A stretch of 64,000 nucleotides of DNA from Dipylidium caninum (GCA_017562135.1 QEYB01001463.1:1-64000); one strand, 5' to 3'. Positions 11,986-25,599 are shown, numbered from the stretch's first letter. Notes: generated from the letters alone by a model not told the origin. Numbers and translations are program-made.

Positions 11986-14900
11986 TGGCTGGCAACGGCT
12001 TCATGAGCTAATCGCAGGGCATTTAGCGTGAGATGTACCGCCAGGTGAGAGGTTTTCGTACAACACATCTCCTACATCCACACAGTGGAGGGGCTGTGCA
12101 TGCCTACTAGTAGGCTGTTTGCAAGTAGAGTTTCTACCAGGCAGTCACTTTTTCAAGTCCATTACTGTCAGAGGTGCTTACCACGGACAGCGACGTGACC
12201 ATTCAGCTGTAAGAGGGACTGGTCGCCAGATTCACAAAACTCGTAGATGCAGCGAAATTAAGCTTCCAAACAAAGAGTAGTCAAATGCTTATCTTCGATT
12301 GGCCTTCAAAGGGAAATTCTCAGATGCGTCCTCGTAGTCTGTATATTGAGGTGCTTTGCTTAATTTACGGTAGCGTGAGGTGGTCGCCGCCGATCTTCAT
12401 GATTGGATGAATGTCTGAAAGGAAGGAAGGAAGGAAGATTTACCATAGAGCAGTCCTTAGTCTTTCATTAGTGTGGGCGAGGGCTCCGCGTTTGGGATGC
12501 AGGAGAGGCTAGATCGGTGAGCACGGTATCTGGAAGTGCCCGAATGAACTAAAGTGATGTGGCTGTAAGTGGTACTAATTGAAGCAACACTGCCAAGTTA
12601 CCGTCATCAAATAGAAGAATTGAGAGTTCTGTGACCCCACAGTCCCCTTTGAGCAATTTAACCAGTGAGCGGTAGTAGTTTGAGAGTCAAGACAGCATAC
12701 GTGTCAATTGGTGTTTGGGACCTCCAAATTTGCACGTAAGCAAGAGTGGCGAAGACCATCAAAAAACCCTTCAGCGGGGTAAGACTTTCGGAGGTGGTGT
12801 AAATCATCCCATCACTTGGCGGACGCAGGTCGCAGACCTACATGACTTGAGAAGCAAGAGGAGACAAATCCCATCTCACAATGGCGGGCATTTATATTAT
12901 GAGGCAACTTTCATGTGAAGACATCTGTGTTTCGTCCTCTACACAGTCTCGCAAGGACGGTTGTTCCGACTCGAGGAAGTTCGGCGACTCGAAGCATTGC
13001 TGCGTGCACTCGAGGACCGTTGGAGGGTGGGCGATTGCTTTTGAGTCTGGGAGTTTTCGATTGATCGTCACCACGTCCTCCTGTCGCAATCCTGGGCCGA
13101 TGTTGTTGGTCCAACTTCCTCGCTCCTGTGCGTGCAGCACAGTCTTGATGTAGTAGGGCTCTTCGGTGACCAATCTGTTTTATTTGACATCTAAGCGCTA
13201 GGAGGACACGTAGTTGGCGGGGCTGCTACGTGGGACGATGGTAAGCCGACAGACTACACAACTGATCGACAATGACGAGGCAACTATGTGGAGAGTAGGA
13301 AAGCTATTGGGGCAGTGATTCCATGAAACTTCAGCAACGCGAACACTTTTTGCAGCAGCGCTAGACGTCGCGGCACACTTGCTCCGCGTGTATGGCCACC
13401 TGACACATTACGCCCAGCTTGGCACTGTTGCAAGTCGCGTTGCTCACTGATCAAACCAGGAAGCAATGAGGAATTTCACATCTCCTCGTGTGTTGGCTCA
13501 TTGCTTCAGGCGTGTGAGATGTCAACTCTCTCCCGCAAAATGGTGATACACGTGGAAGACGGTCAGTAGCAGTCGTTAGCAGGGTCGTCTGCGCTGGTCG
13601 AGCAGGACGTTATGAACACGGCAAAGCGAGAGCTATAGGCTACTGTGAAGCGCATTGTTGTCTCATGAGGTCCACTGCATGCAGACATTACGAACTGGCG
13701 TGCTCTCGATTTGCATCAATGGGCAGAGCCGCATTGGTGAAGTGGCAAAGACAATCATGTTTGCGAGACGGGTGAGCAAACGGCTGCCGTCATCGTCGTT
13801 AGTCAGGTTATATTACTTGCCCTGTCTTTTGAGGGCCATTATGCACCACTGGTGGAGGCTTCGCTTGCACCGAGGCGAGACCTTTCCACACCATCTTCTC
13901 GGCAAGCCGGTAGACTGCAGCACGCATCGCTGTTGCGAAACTGCCAGTCCACGTCGTCGCAAAATGAATGCACTGAATTGCGAGAGTCCATTATGTGTCA
14001 AAAAGCACGGGAACACCGACACGTACATCCTTCTGTCGCGGTTACTTCCATTGGGCCAGATCGAGTGAGAGAGACGATGTCTACAAAATGCGCTTGAGCA
14101 AGAGGGTGTTTTTTTGAAGGCCTTGTCGGACTTCTTCCGGCTTTCCCCCAATCAACACCGTTTCACAGCCCAACGGAAGGCTCGAAATAATGCCTCGAGT
14201 CGTTACATTCCCATTTGCTGTTTTCTTCAATGTTTCCCGGGCTCTCAGGCTGTGCCTGTGAGTACGCGTAAGGGACACAAAACTTTCTTTAATTCGCCGT
14301 CTTGTGCGGTGACGTTGGGTCACATCACCTTCGTGAAATGACTACCCAATCTGGTGTGGAGAGAATTGTGCGTTACCGAATGGTTTACACTCGGATTCGA
14401 CCCGAGACTGCTCAACTCTTCACCTCAACCTATTTACTTTGTGACAGAACAATGAAGACGTCACAAAACTCCATGAGCACATTTGTCGTGTGCCACCTAG
14501 TTGACGCAGACAATGAATGTTGTACGCGAAACTGCCAAAGTTTTATCAGTTCTGCATGCTGCAAGATTTGGGGGAGTAATTTTTCAATGACCCCACCTGG
14601 GCAATTTCTGCAGTATCTACAGCATGCAATACGGCATGCAGCCTTTCGCCATGGAGCTAAGAGGGTAAGAGAGGGGTTTGATCAGGTGGTGGATCAGGAG
14701 CTACCCCGTTATCTGAAACGTCCAGTCGACATATCACCAAAGCGAGGATGTGTGCTAGCGACAGCGCGACCAGAAACGGGGGAGGAGATGAAACAGCATC
14801 GGACTCTCTGCATCTCACCAACTCTCTCACTTCCCCTCTCCTCCCCACCTCTCGCAGAACTGCGAAACAACGCTTGCCTACTCGCTTTTCCAAAATGTTG

Positions 14901-15166
14901 CCGATGAATTGATGAAGGACTCGGTTACTAAAACTATTGACGATGAATAAAAGTGTGGGAAGCCGCAGTTCCTACATCGAACATGGATTTGTTCAAAGCA
15001 CCGATTGATGTTCCGATGCTATCGAGAATATGGACGAACATGTTGGTCTTTGCCCGAAGACTTTGCCCCACTTCTGGCTGGGACAACATCACCAAACGTC
15101 CTGAAGACTAACGTGGCTATCTTCTCCGTTAAGCTCCCACCCACTACCACGAGCCCCGGTCTAAGA
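11986..15166. other. No gene recognised
   Basis: Holds the GGAA microsatellite and several overlapping frames on both strands, the longest 201 codons at 14302-14907. None shows a domain, and no duplicate copies were noticed. Frames occur on both strands over the same bases, as expected by chance. Confidence 0.45.
12418..12437 (+). repeat. Short GGAA microsatellite
   Basis: About five tandem AAGG units. Ordinary simple repeat. Confidence 0.8.
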
Positions 15167-15702
15167 GAGTCAGTTCACTCTCCTCTAAGTCGCTGCCAAA
15201 CATTCTACTTACATACCTTCGAAGGTTCATGTTAACCAAAATACTCCATTGTAAATGGGGAAAGGGTGGGAACTTCGTTGAAGTAAGGCCTAGGGAGGGC
15301 GATTCTTTTCGCACACCGCACGAAGCGTGCTCCCTAATCATGAGCACGCCGTACTCCTCCTCGCCATATTCCATCTCGCCTTGAATAAATTTAAATTCCT
15401 TATGCCTACTGATGAGTTAACCATCCTTGTCGCCATCAAGCGCACCTTTACATTCATTTCAGTGCTCAAGGAAAGGCCAAATGTGTGTACATTGGAAACA
15501 TATCCGAACTTCTGTCTTCTGTCACAATAGGTCCCACTACAATTGCACAAGAAGTCTGTCCTGTTGAATCCCTGTATTGCTGTGTTGCGGGTGTTGTAGA
15601 CCATGCAATTACAGCCTCCAGTTGATTCCACTCCACCGCTGAAGCTTCTGCTCTTCTCTTATCTAATTCCCTATTGCTAAAACACAATTCACGCACAAAT
15701 GC
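15167..15702 (-). pseudogene. Solitary GT31 type III exon-1 copy
   Basis: This 536-bp block is the same as 4701-5236 at a constant offset of 10466, with every stretch I compared matching. It contains only the exon-1/stem part. The frame containing MFGSDLEESEL is cut at 15167, where unrelated sequence begins; the other two copies continue past this point. No exon 2 follows. It is therefore a truncated duplicate. Confidence 0.6.
15167..15702 (+). repeat. 536-bp direct repeat, copy 2
   Basis: Copy of 4701-5236 at offset 10466. The right side continues as diverged homology; the left edge is a breakpoint. Confidence 0.85.
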
Positions 15703-17400
15703 CCTACCAATTAAACTTAAAAAATGAAACTGGACACCTGCGCTTTCTCAGGCCCACTCTTATTCACGTCTCTGCCCCAAGGTTGGTAAGAACGTTTGGT
15801 TTCTCCATTTGTCTGAATGCGAAACTAAGAATATATATGTACATTCTACGCGCAAGACAGAAACGGAGATTCAATGTCATGGATGTTGCCTTTGGGCGAT
15901 ATATTAATGCGTGTGACTACCAGCATGGTAGCATTCGACCGCTGAGGAGTTAATGAATTTCACCTGTACTAACATGAGTGGTGAATAATATTTTTTTCCT
16001 CGCAGACCTCTCCTGATTTAAGAGCTCTCGATATACTGTGACGGGATCCCTAACTTGAAAGTCACTAATCCAAAAGTAGACATCCTGGTGGCGGTTTCGG
16101 TAAGAACACCTTCCACACTCTTCGGTGACTATTTTCAACTCTCCACTTGAAGTATTCAAGAGTCCGTTTCCTTCGTTTTCTAGTTGGCGTGGAACCATCG
16201 TGAATATATACACCGATTGTCGGATAAAGGGCATAGACGCTTTGACAGTTTTAGAAGACGACGAAACCTTATTGTATCCGCGTCAGTATCTAATCCACCA
16301 TGGACTGAACATGTGCTGCAATTTATGACAATCCCATTTTGTTATATGTTAGTCAGGGCAAAGGTATCCTGCTTTTCATGTTTCACTCCGCTTTGGCGAT
16401 AATAAGGAGGCGTGTTGACATTGGAGTTATCAATGCTTATACACTCTACCTTTCGGAGACGCCCACAGAGTGATGTACTTCGACTGTTAGTGTAGGTCCT
16501 CTGGCAGTGATGACTTCATGAACAAATGCCTTGTTTGAGTCAAAATGTTGTTTCACTTTCTCTAAACTGTATTAGATTGGCAGTGATATCATGGATTGTG
16601 GTTACTTGGAATAAAACCATTTACACACTCATCTTTATTGTTAGAAAAACAATGTTAAAGCCTGCCCCCACCAGGGAAAACATTTTCTCCTTCTTTCATT
16701 ATATGGCGCCTCTGCGGAAGGCGTAACCTAAAAAGGGAAGGCCTTACAAATGTAGATTTAAGCATTGGTATAGAGAGGATCTCGGAGGGGCTAGTAGTGA
16801 GAGTAGAGGCGGTCAATGGCTTGAGGACCTTAACTAATGTAGGAAATTTCTGTGCATTCAGTCTTCCCAAATGCGACTTGAAGACGTAACCTAACAGTTC
16901 TGACTTGATTTGGCTATGCCAATTTACCCCGCAGCTCGCATCGTGTACCCCCGCGTGGACATTCTGATGTGCCGTTTTACCTCGGGCTCCTCTCAAAATG
17001 CTTTTCTCAAAGAGCATCATGATATGAACACACTCGGTCCTCTCGCGAGGCGTCAATTAATTTAACAACCATCACTATGAACTTTTAAAAGACTTAAATC
17101 TGAGGAAGAGTCATCTCTGTTGTGATAGCATGGGAAAGCCATCACAGCGCTACTTGACTCAAATTTCGCGTGCCCACGTAGCAAATGGGGAGACAAGATG
17201 AATTTGGATTAAGCTGATAAGATCAGCGCTCCTAAGGAATATTGAGATACCTCGGTGCCCTAACCTTCTCTACCGATTTGGCGTCCATTTACAGTGAATG
17301 TCGTGGTATTCGGTGATTCTCAAACATTTCGATAACTCAATGAGGGTTTACAAAACTGAGAAAATCCGGAACCCGCGCAGCGACCCTGAATCGGTAATGA
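15703..17400 (+). repeat. Non-coding duplicated block, copy 2
   Basis: Continues the 15167 repeat with the same landmark order as 5237-7640. It joins directly across the 5620-6786 segment at about 16090. Confidence 0.6.
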
Positions 17401-18417
17401 GCTACACAGGAAACAGGTCCCCTGCACCAGCCTTAATTCTAATACTGAATGTGGCAATCGCAGTGAAATGTAGAAGAAGCCTACCAGTGTTTCTGTGGAG
17501 CTCAGCGTTTCTCTGAACACATTTTTTTTGCTTCCTGCCTCCAGGTTCACCATCACTTCTTTGTCTTCGCCCAAAATCTACCTATTCACTATGGTCTTTA
17601 GACAATTTACTCTACGTTGTATCTCCTCTCTGTCTACAGACACATATTCCACTGCTCATCTTTGTGCTGCCGCAGGTGTGTAATATTCGCATTTGAGCAT
17701 AGCCGTCATAAATCGGCTGACTGGATCCAAGTAGCTCACTCCTATTTCACCTCGTGCAGGTACACTCTATGGAGCTACACGAAACACATACGGTTAGACC
17801 AGCACTTTCCTCTTCCTTCTTCTACGATTGCGAGGGTAAAGAGTTTCCCAGGGACGAGGTAGCTGCCCATTTGAAGACTGTCTTTGTTGAGTAGTGGATT
17901 GTCCTCCACCGCCACGGATGCCCATCTCATTGCACAGAAATGGAGAGTAGAAAATGATTTTTAGTGGAGGATCAAGCGTTCCACGTTCGACGGGTTGCTG
18001 GTACGCAATGGAGTTTAAGGCCTCACAACCTCGACTTCCTCATTCACTCTGAGGAGACATCGTGACAAGGCGAATATGTGCACAGTGGGTACTTCGTTCT
18101 GAGTGTGTATGTTTGAGAGAAAATGTCGGAGAGAGATGTCAAGTAATTAAGAGTCCCCCATTGTTCTTCTATTCCCAAATTTCCCTATTCCGCGTGCCCC
18201 TCTCGCTGACGCACCCACAAAACACACAAACACTTTGGCGACATGCCGACTTGAAGATTAATGGTTGGAAACTCGCCCTCATGGCCTGCATCATACAGGC
18301 TTCATCGGCTCGTCCGTGGCGTCGCGTACAACGTTCCTTGTGTGTACCATGGAAAATGCACACAATGGGCGTGCTCACGGCACTTGTGTGTCTTCAATCG
18401 TGCTCCAGTAGGTGCTA
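17401..18417. other. Between duplicated block and GT31 pseudogene
   Basis: Possible decayed 5' part of the 18418 pseudogene near 18168-18222. Otherwise nothing recognised. Confidence 0.4.
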
Positions 18418-18975
18418 GCAAATATGAAAAAGCGGCTGTTGCGAGAAATAAATGAGCTTGCAGAGCTTCTCGTCGGTGACTACGAGAACACATAGTAAAA
18501 CCTGATTTTGTCGACCATACACTCTCATCTTCGTCTTCCCTGACGATGACTACGCTGTCAACAACGCCCAAATTGGCGGAGTTTATTGGGTTGAAAACGC
18601 CAGCCCAGTTACAGGAGATCGGTCACGGCTTCTCAATGGCCACGTATCAGTGGAGCGAATAATGTCCGGTTCACCTCGATGGGCCTTCACAAAACGCCAT
18701 GTTCCCTGGCCAAAGGGCGTGCTCGAGCACTTTGGAAGGTACAGCATGTGGAGTTATCGCCACGCACACAATATGGCTCTGGCAATGCACTTCACCAAGC
18801 CCCTAGTGGTCGACAAATTGTGGTTGACAATTGTGCAACACAAGTTAGGCCTCACGTTCACCAAACTCGATGGTATGTACTTCCAGCTGACAGGCCGAAA
18901 TAGGCTCCTCACCTGTTCGCATTTGTTTTTTTCGCTCCACTCGACCAATTTGTCCAACGTGGATGTGCTATTTAA
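18418..18975 (+). pseudogene. GT31 type I pseudogene with internal deletion
   Basis: Starts recognisably at KKRLLREINELAELLVGDYEN (about 18430-18489), matching the intact gene, and then hits a stop (18493-18495). About 20 codons of the paralogue between GDYEDT and RPY are missing. The frame resumes at TLIFVFPDDDYAVN (DDD at 18542-18550) and runs through RWAFTKRHVPWP, YSMWSYRHAHNMALAMHF, VVDKLW and LGLTFTKLDGMYF. A slip in the T-run near 18925 shifts the frame. In the shifted frame the C-terminus FAPLDQFVQRGCAI and its stop (18973-18975) match the intact gene's FALFSEFVTRGCAL. The open frame to 19165 is read-through. A weak match to the start of exon 2 (FRVPLSLTHPQ, about 18190-18222) may be the 5' remnant. 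Confidence 0.8.
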
Positions 18976-19710
18976 AGTGGTGCCGCGGGGTCACTACTAC
19001 CACTATTCGAAACTTATCCTTTTTTACTTAAAGAATATATATATTGTGCTTCTTGAGACGCATTTTTCAGAAATATATGTTACAAAGAGACCGAGAAATA
19101 GCACTTTAATGCATATCGGATCAGCAGTTCTGACCGTTAGCCCAATTGCATATGTACTCGGGTGACAGTTCCTTATGCTCTCCACATTTGGCAGTGCAGA
19201 TAAGGGTATGGTGTAGAGAACCCAACGTAACGACCACTTTACCTATTTTCATTTCAACTTGGTGATTTATTGGTGGCTGTTCAGCAGCGTAATTTAACGA
19301 TGTCAATATCCTTACTAAGTTGCGCTAAGCATTAGAAGAAGGTGAGGATTCACTGCGCGTTATTTGCATTTTAATGCTAAACACGAGTGTGGGCGGGAAA
19401 AATGGTCATGGGTTCTAACACAAAAATCAAATCACACATCAAGATAGCGCATATTTTTGGAGTATCGAAAACTGACTTCTATCGGCATGTTAATAGTTTC
19501 ACAATGATTGTCCGAGCTGTCATTCCTTGATCCTGAACAATAGTAAACATGAATATCGGGATCGTTTGTGTCTTGTTAGTCTTTTTGACATGCACAACGA
19601 GGACAACCCATCAGGCGCAACTCACGAAAGTGCCCCTTTTCCAATTCTTAACGTCTACGACAAGTGCGGTATAGTTGGAGGAAGGGTTATTCACGACGAC
19701 AATATGTTTC

Positions 19711-20255
19711 TTACAAAGAGCAGTGGCATTTGATAAATTCGTGTGGCGAAGCAAAACAGAGTTCCCGCGGATGGTTTTCCGCGTTAAGAAACAAAGTCTG
19801 ATTGTGGTGAAGGTAATGTTGAGCTTTATCTGTACCACTGCAAGCCTCATGTCACTGATTTACCAGTGGCTAGGTGAAGTGCATTGCCAGAGCCATGTTT
19901 AGCACATGGTGGTAACTTCACATGCTCATTGGCGTTACTTTCACGTTCTCGAAGTGCATTAGCACATGCAATGTGCGACTTCGGAAGACGAGGTTCCTGG
20001 AGGAGAGACAGGAAAACCCACTTATATATGCGGTAATCCCGCTCCCACGTAGCTGTCTTGCCTGAAGATAGAGTCGGTTGAGAAAGCGATCAAAGGAAAG
20101 TAGCCATTCCTTGTCTGAAATATTTGGCAATTATTCAAAGGTCAAAAGTCTGTTCTTTCCACCCAGCTTCACCTTCGCCTCGTTGATGGTAGGTGGAAGC
20201 GGGTCTGAAATCCCAATAGGCACTCACTGTGCACAAGACTAATGTTATATTTACC
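19711..20255 (-). pseudogene. GT31 type I pseudogene, exon-1 stem fused to C-terminus by deletion
   Basis: Minus strand. The exon-1 stem relic (about 20000-20255) reads SDPLPPTINEAKVKLGG, then LLTFE, a stop, and LPNISDKEWLLSFDRFLNRL, equivalent to SSPTIEEEKIRKKGG and SFEDLAHIPDNEWLNNFD of the intact gene. Almost the whole catalytic domain is deleted. Near 19935 the sequence resumes with SYHHVLNMALAMHFT, interrupted by two stops, and LAVVQIKLNITFT. In another frame it ends FASPHEFIKCHCSL plus stop at 19711-19713, equivalent to the C-terminus of the intact gene. It lies tail to tail with the plus-strand relic at 18418-18975, and its C-terminal part resembles that relic most closely. Confidence 0.7.
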
Positions 20256-23200
20256 TTGCTGATTGAGAATGATAATTCTGTTCCAATCATTCAAGTTGTG
20301 AAGTTGTAGCAATACCGGAAACGATGGAGATAGGGTCCAACCACTTGACCCTTGCTACTGTAACCACATAGAACTCTGTGAACACCCCTAAAAGGTAAGG
20401 AAGGAGGAGGACTTAAAGGGCAGACCCAGAGTCTACGGGCTGGGGAGGATAATTTGCTGACGAGAGCGTCTGTAAACACCTCTCATCGCGGTTGCTCTCT
20501 GCCTCACACGGACTGATCTCAGCAGGACTTTTCGCCACCGCACGCACTAATATGAAAAGCCAAGCTTCAGTACTAGGCACTCACTGCCACATGGTTGTCT
20601 AGCATTATGAAAGAAGTGGCACTCATACTTTCCACCCCAAAATGTAGACATTGCTGCCTGTAGCAGTACGAGTTCTCCAGATCCCAACTTAGCCAAATTC
20701 TTAGAGTTGTTGACATTCACTTGGAGTTTCTACAAATATGAAGACTTAATTATTGCACGAAAGGCAGTGTTACCGTCAAAACGCCGCTATTTCACCACTC
20801 GCCTGACAAAATTTCCACTTCGCTAAACCGAGGAATTTGGTCTTTGCTGACAAAATGATGTGCCTCACATCATGGCAAAGATGAAACCACTGTTGAGATG
20901 GAAGAAAATAACTAAACATATTGACAAGAAAATTGTGGAAAGCCTTTCACTTATACTACAATTACCTCGACCCGAGGTGACTTCAGGGAGGATGATATTT
21001 CACCGAGTCGTTGCAGAAATCAGAAGAACTTTTGACGTTAACAAAAACTATGTTCGGTGTCTCTTTTCGTTTCGCTTGATTGTGTAGAAACTTGAAGTAT
21101 ATCTCGATTCAATAAGCGGGAGTCAGGGAGTGCTATTTACAACTCAGCATTGTTAATCGCTAATACATTTGTTCGAAGCGCATTTCCCTCTTCCGTCTTT
21201 TTATCCCTTTCATCACCACACTCTATCACACAGAACCCTTTGAGCCAAAAAGTGTACACAGATTTCGTCACCATTTATTCTGAGACATTCTTTCTCGTCC
21301 CCTTCGATAAGTACATGACAGACTCACCAAGATTCGTTTTAGGTCACCCCAAGCTTCTGTAGTTTATAGTTCAATCGAGTTAGATTGCTGTTTCAATTCC
21401 CTCGACAAGGCATGCTCTATTGTTCCCTAATACCGCGTCAATGCGACTTAAGAGGACTTGTGCGGTAATGCATGCAAATGATCATATTAAGGTACCCTTT
21501 CCTTGGCAAAGGCCAAGGTCTCGCCGAGAGTAAAACGGAGTGAAAGAGAGACTGTTTGTTGTCAATGACCAAAAGCAAAAAGTGAGTGGGGAGACTGAAA
21601 GTGTGCAGCCAAATGACATGTCATTTCGACAGCCTCCCTCTAATATCTATCTCCGAGAGTGGAAACACGGTGTGCAGGGCGGTTCCAGAACCCTCTCCTC
21701 CAACACAGACATTATTTAAAAGTTTACTTGCTAGATGAAAGCAAGCTGTAGCCAAATGTACTTCGAAGTGGAAAACGTTCCCCTTAAAATGACGCGATAA
21801 CACCGGCATCCACTAAGTCTCACAACCACCCACTTCACAGCCGTGTGGATTCAACAATATCTCGGGTACACAGATTACAGCTCAATTGCGCCTATGGTCT
21901 TGTTTTTGCTCAAAAAACAGAATGAGCATTATGCTAGCAGAGTGAGGGGCGGAATTACACTTCTCCCTTTATTGGGAAGAGTAGGAACAAACCGATTAAT
22001 GCTGTAGCATGGCCACCGTTCTCTTGGCTCTTCACATTCTCCGGATAGCAACTACAGGGGCATTTACCACGTCATACTCCACGCATCCTTCTGACCACAC
22101 GGGACACCACGCGCGACCTGTCTTTTGCTTATGATTACGCACTTTTCGAAACCTCAAGATCCAGGCCTAACTTTGGTGACGTAAAGAAAGCCACACCTGA
22201 TAACAAAATCAGGAAGGGCGAGACATATGTGGGCTCTTCCTTTATTTGTTGGTCGTAGCTACTTCACCTTACGAGCAGTTGACTAGGAGGCAGCGTGGGG
22301 AAGGGTGGTGGCAAGAGTGGCGCCTCGATCCTCGTCTACGAAACGTCCATAGTGTCCTCCAACACTGTAGGCTAATGGGTAGATCTTGTAGTGAAAAATA
22401 CTGCAACACGTGGTGTGTTGACAATACTTAGTGCTTAGCGGAAAGGTTGAATGACAATATGTTTGCTCCCTGCATCTCATCTTTAGACATTTCACGACGC
22501 CGTGATATATGGCATCCTGTAATATCAAAAAATCTTTCCCTCCATCCATCGAAATACCTGATGACGAATTGTGCTTAGCTGATGATGTGCCTGCATTATT
22601 CGTCCTCAGCGTTCTGCAGGAGGTGTGGGAGGCACCTCGAGCCAGAAGGTCATGTGTTATCCCAATGCTGAATTGCGGTCTCCATGTAACTCCGACCCTA
22701 ATTCCATTTGGCCATGGATATACCACGAAACCGTAGAGATTTAAGCAGATACCGCATGCCAGTTCTGTTGGAGTGTAAGACTTCCGACACAAGTATGCAT
22801 GTATTATTTATTTGGACTCTCGTTACAAGCATTTCTCATACGCAGGAAAATGCCAGCATTCCGTGGAGTGGGATATCCTCCCACAAATCCGCAGCTCGGG
22901 TCCACCTTCGTCACGACAATTTGATCCAGATCTATGTTTCATTTCAACATATAAACGACACTTGTGTGGTTATTTTCACCGAGATTCATTACATGCCGCG
23001 AGGCAGGAGACTTGAATACATGGAGCAGGAGGTCTAATGCACCCGCAACGCCAAGCACTGACACGCCAGTAATACGCTTTACCGATATTAACATTCAGGC
23101 ACTCAAAAGAAAGAATGGAATGCCACTGAGGCCTCGACGACTCACGTTAGCCGACACTAACGCTGGAGCAATTCATACTACACATGATTTTACTACTTTA

Positions 23201-23309
23201 AAAATTTGCTGGAAAGGGCGGCGAGACATTGAAATCGCCAAAGGACTTGGATTGTTCACCACACCTCCAGTATTATCGCCAAAGTAGTGACCGGTGGCCG
23301 TGTTTACCA
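20256..23309. other. No gene recognised
   Basis: The longest frame (22283-22792, minus, 169 codons) has no motif and is cysteine/histidine-rich in a way typical of random translation. Nothing else supported. Confidence 0.45.
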
Positions 23310-23560
23310 AATAGCACCGTCATACGAGCACACTTGGTCCTCTCCCGATAGGCCTAAATATAATAATTAGTCCTCTCTGTTGTGATAGTATGGGAGGCTA
23401 TGACATTGGTACTTGACCCAAATTTCGCGTTTCCACGTAGGAAATGATAAAGCCGGAAAAAATTAGTCCCCTCGAGGAATTTTGTGATCTTTCTGTACGC
23501 TAGTCTTCATAGTGAATAACTTGATATTCGGTGAGCCTTTAACATTTCAATAACGCGAAT
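23310..23560 (+). repeat. Non-coding duplicated block, partial copy 3
   Basis: Shares TGTGATAGTATGGGAGG, the CCAAATTTCGCGTTTCCACG segment and GATATTCGGTGA with 7420-7610 and 17110-17330. Similarity is lost about 250 bp after it begins. Confidence 0.5.
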
Positions 23561-25599
23561 AGGATCTTCACCACCGCGCAAATCCGGAGCTCTGTGGTGG
23601 CCCTGAAGCGTTTGCCAAATAGACCAGTGGGCTTGTGGAGTGAGGTGGAGATGAGTGACACAAGAACGTGTCAGCTGCACCAGCCTTAATTCGACCATCT
23701 AATGAGGCAAACAAAACGAAATGTGGAGGCATCAAACGAGTGATTCCTGGAGCTCAAAATTTCTCTCAGCACGTCTATCGCGCTTCCTGACTCGGGTTTG
23801 CCTTCAATGTGTGGAAGTAGTTCACCTTCACGGTGTAGCATGAATCTGCAGACATTTATTGGAGCCTTCTGACGCACCACTCTGAAACATCTTCCCATGT
23901 CGATGCGCTCATCGTGCTACTAATTGTCAAACACCACCCTTTCATCAGGATCGTCTTACCGTCGAGACAAAGAGCCCTTGGTGGACAGTAACTGGCCTGA
24001 CCCAAAAACTTATGATAAATGTGGCAGAGACAGAGTTCAAACCAGCGGGAGTTGTGCTTCTGCATATTATGCCTCCCATTTTGCATTGTCTCCATTCCAT
24101 TCCATCGAACAACGGTCATTAGTCCCACTCAGCCCATTTGCTGACATTCGCGCTATTCCAGTCTACCTTTCAGCAGTGGAGGAGCGTAATGCATCACCCA
24201 TCAATGCGTTCATGTGGTCCCAACCCTCTCAGACAGATGTCAATTGCGAGTTTTTGACGAGGCGGAGAGAAAAAACGTACTCATTGATGGTTCGCTTGAG
24301 TGGAGGTAGATTATAATCACTATTTTGAGCTCCGTGGAAGCAGAGGTGAAGAGTATCGTCAGTCTCACACATTTTGGCAATGAGGTAGTATTGACCATCT
24401 AGCATGGATCTCAATCTGCTGCATGAAGAAGTGCTCTGCTCTTACGCACACGCAAATTCATACACACGCAACCACACACAATCACAACCTATATGCGCAA
24501 GCGCAGCCATATGTGTGCATGATCCACCCAAATAATTTTTACAATTGGTTAGATTTTGCGGGACTTTGCTTCAATATCATGGTGGATTGCGGGCGTCTGG
24601 CTATGGTTTTGTGACGACTGGAACTGCGATGCGGCTTCTATTGAAGGTAAACTTATGCGCAAATTCGCACCCAAGTCAGTGAACTAGCATCCGGAGGACT
24701 TATAACTAGTCATCAATCTTCTCCACCGCTGTAATCACTTTTCTGATTTCATACACATTTCCCTATTTTCACCGGTAATAGCACTGATTCTGCTGTAGTC
24801 ATCCGACTAGTGATAAGTCGATTAGTGTTTTAACTAGATAAACTTGGTCGACTGCTGAGGCGGATCCGACTTTAGTCTCTACTTCTCCATGAATTTGCGG
24901 AAAAGGCCGGATGTCTCAACGCAGAAGCCCTCTTTGTGATAGTCAGGACATGTTTAGGTAGGTAGGGTTTTGCGCACCCTGCAATTATGAAACGGGCATT
25001 TGATAACACTCTCTACTAAGTAAAGCTCACTGGGGAGAGGGTTGATGGCCTCTCGTGTTCCCCTCCGCTAACAGCCAACAACAATATTGAATATCACACG
25101 AATAATTGTCAACACGGGAGACCACTAACAGATAGGTGTATATACAGCATCATGAACATACTTCAGGCTTTCCTTCCACTGCCCATTACAGCATGACCAA
25201 TTGTCGTGGGTAAAATTGAAGACTTTAATCGGCCAACGTAACCATGGCGTGCTTGCGTCCTCAACTGGTCCTTACGTGGAGTTCCGATTTGATGAATATT
25301 TGACTTGCCAGACAGTTTCCAATATCACAATGAAAATCATCCTTGGGAGCAAAATGGCGACGAGTTGTTAAGCTGCGGAGGAAGAGAGTAGACGCTGTCA
25401 GGGAAAGAATCAACGAAATTGCCAAAGAAACATGAAGACTTCGGTATTGAAAGACGACCACCGATGAGGGATTGCGCCAATGAATCAGGCCTGCAAGAAT
25501 ACATTTGAGAAGTCCCGTTGTTGACGAATGGCGGTGACATAATTGGTCCCTCGATGTCCCCACTGACTCGAGTGGTCTTGCCTACCTTCAACATTTGAC
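23561..25599. other. No gene recognised
   Basis: Contains the CA-rich run and a short match to the relic-exon family near 24130-24150. No gene supported. Confidence 0.45.
24438..24490 (+). repeat. CA-rich simple sequence
   Basis: Imperfect run of CACACG/ACACAC units. Open frames crossing it are low-complexity and not taken as genes. Confidence 0.6.

Noticed and set aside
13813..14151. Cysteine/arginine-rich minus frame, considered as a transposon protein
   Set aside because: No zinc-knuckle spacing, reverse transcriptase or integrase motif could be found.
14302..14907. 201-codon plus-strand open frame
   Set aside because: Longest unexplained frame, but overlapped by frames on the other strand, without recognisable domain or duplicate copy. 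One or so of this length is expected by chance in 64 kb.
18650..19165. Reading 18650-19165 as a complete GT31 C-terminal gene
   Set aside because: The true C-terminus lies in another frame ending at 18975; codons after the T-run slip are read-through.
22283..22792. 169-codon minus-strand open frame
   Set aside because: Composition looks random, and the stretch containing YPWPNG is not in a GT31 context.
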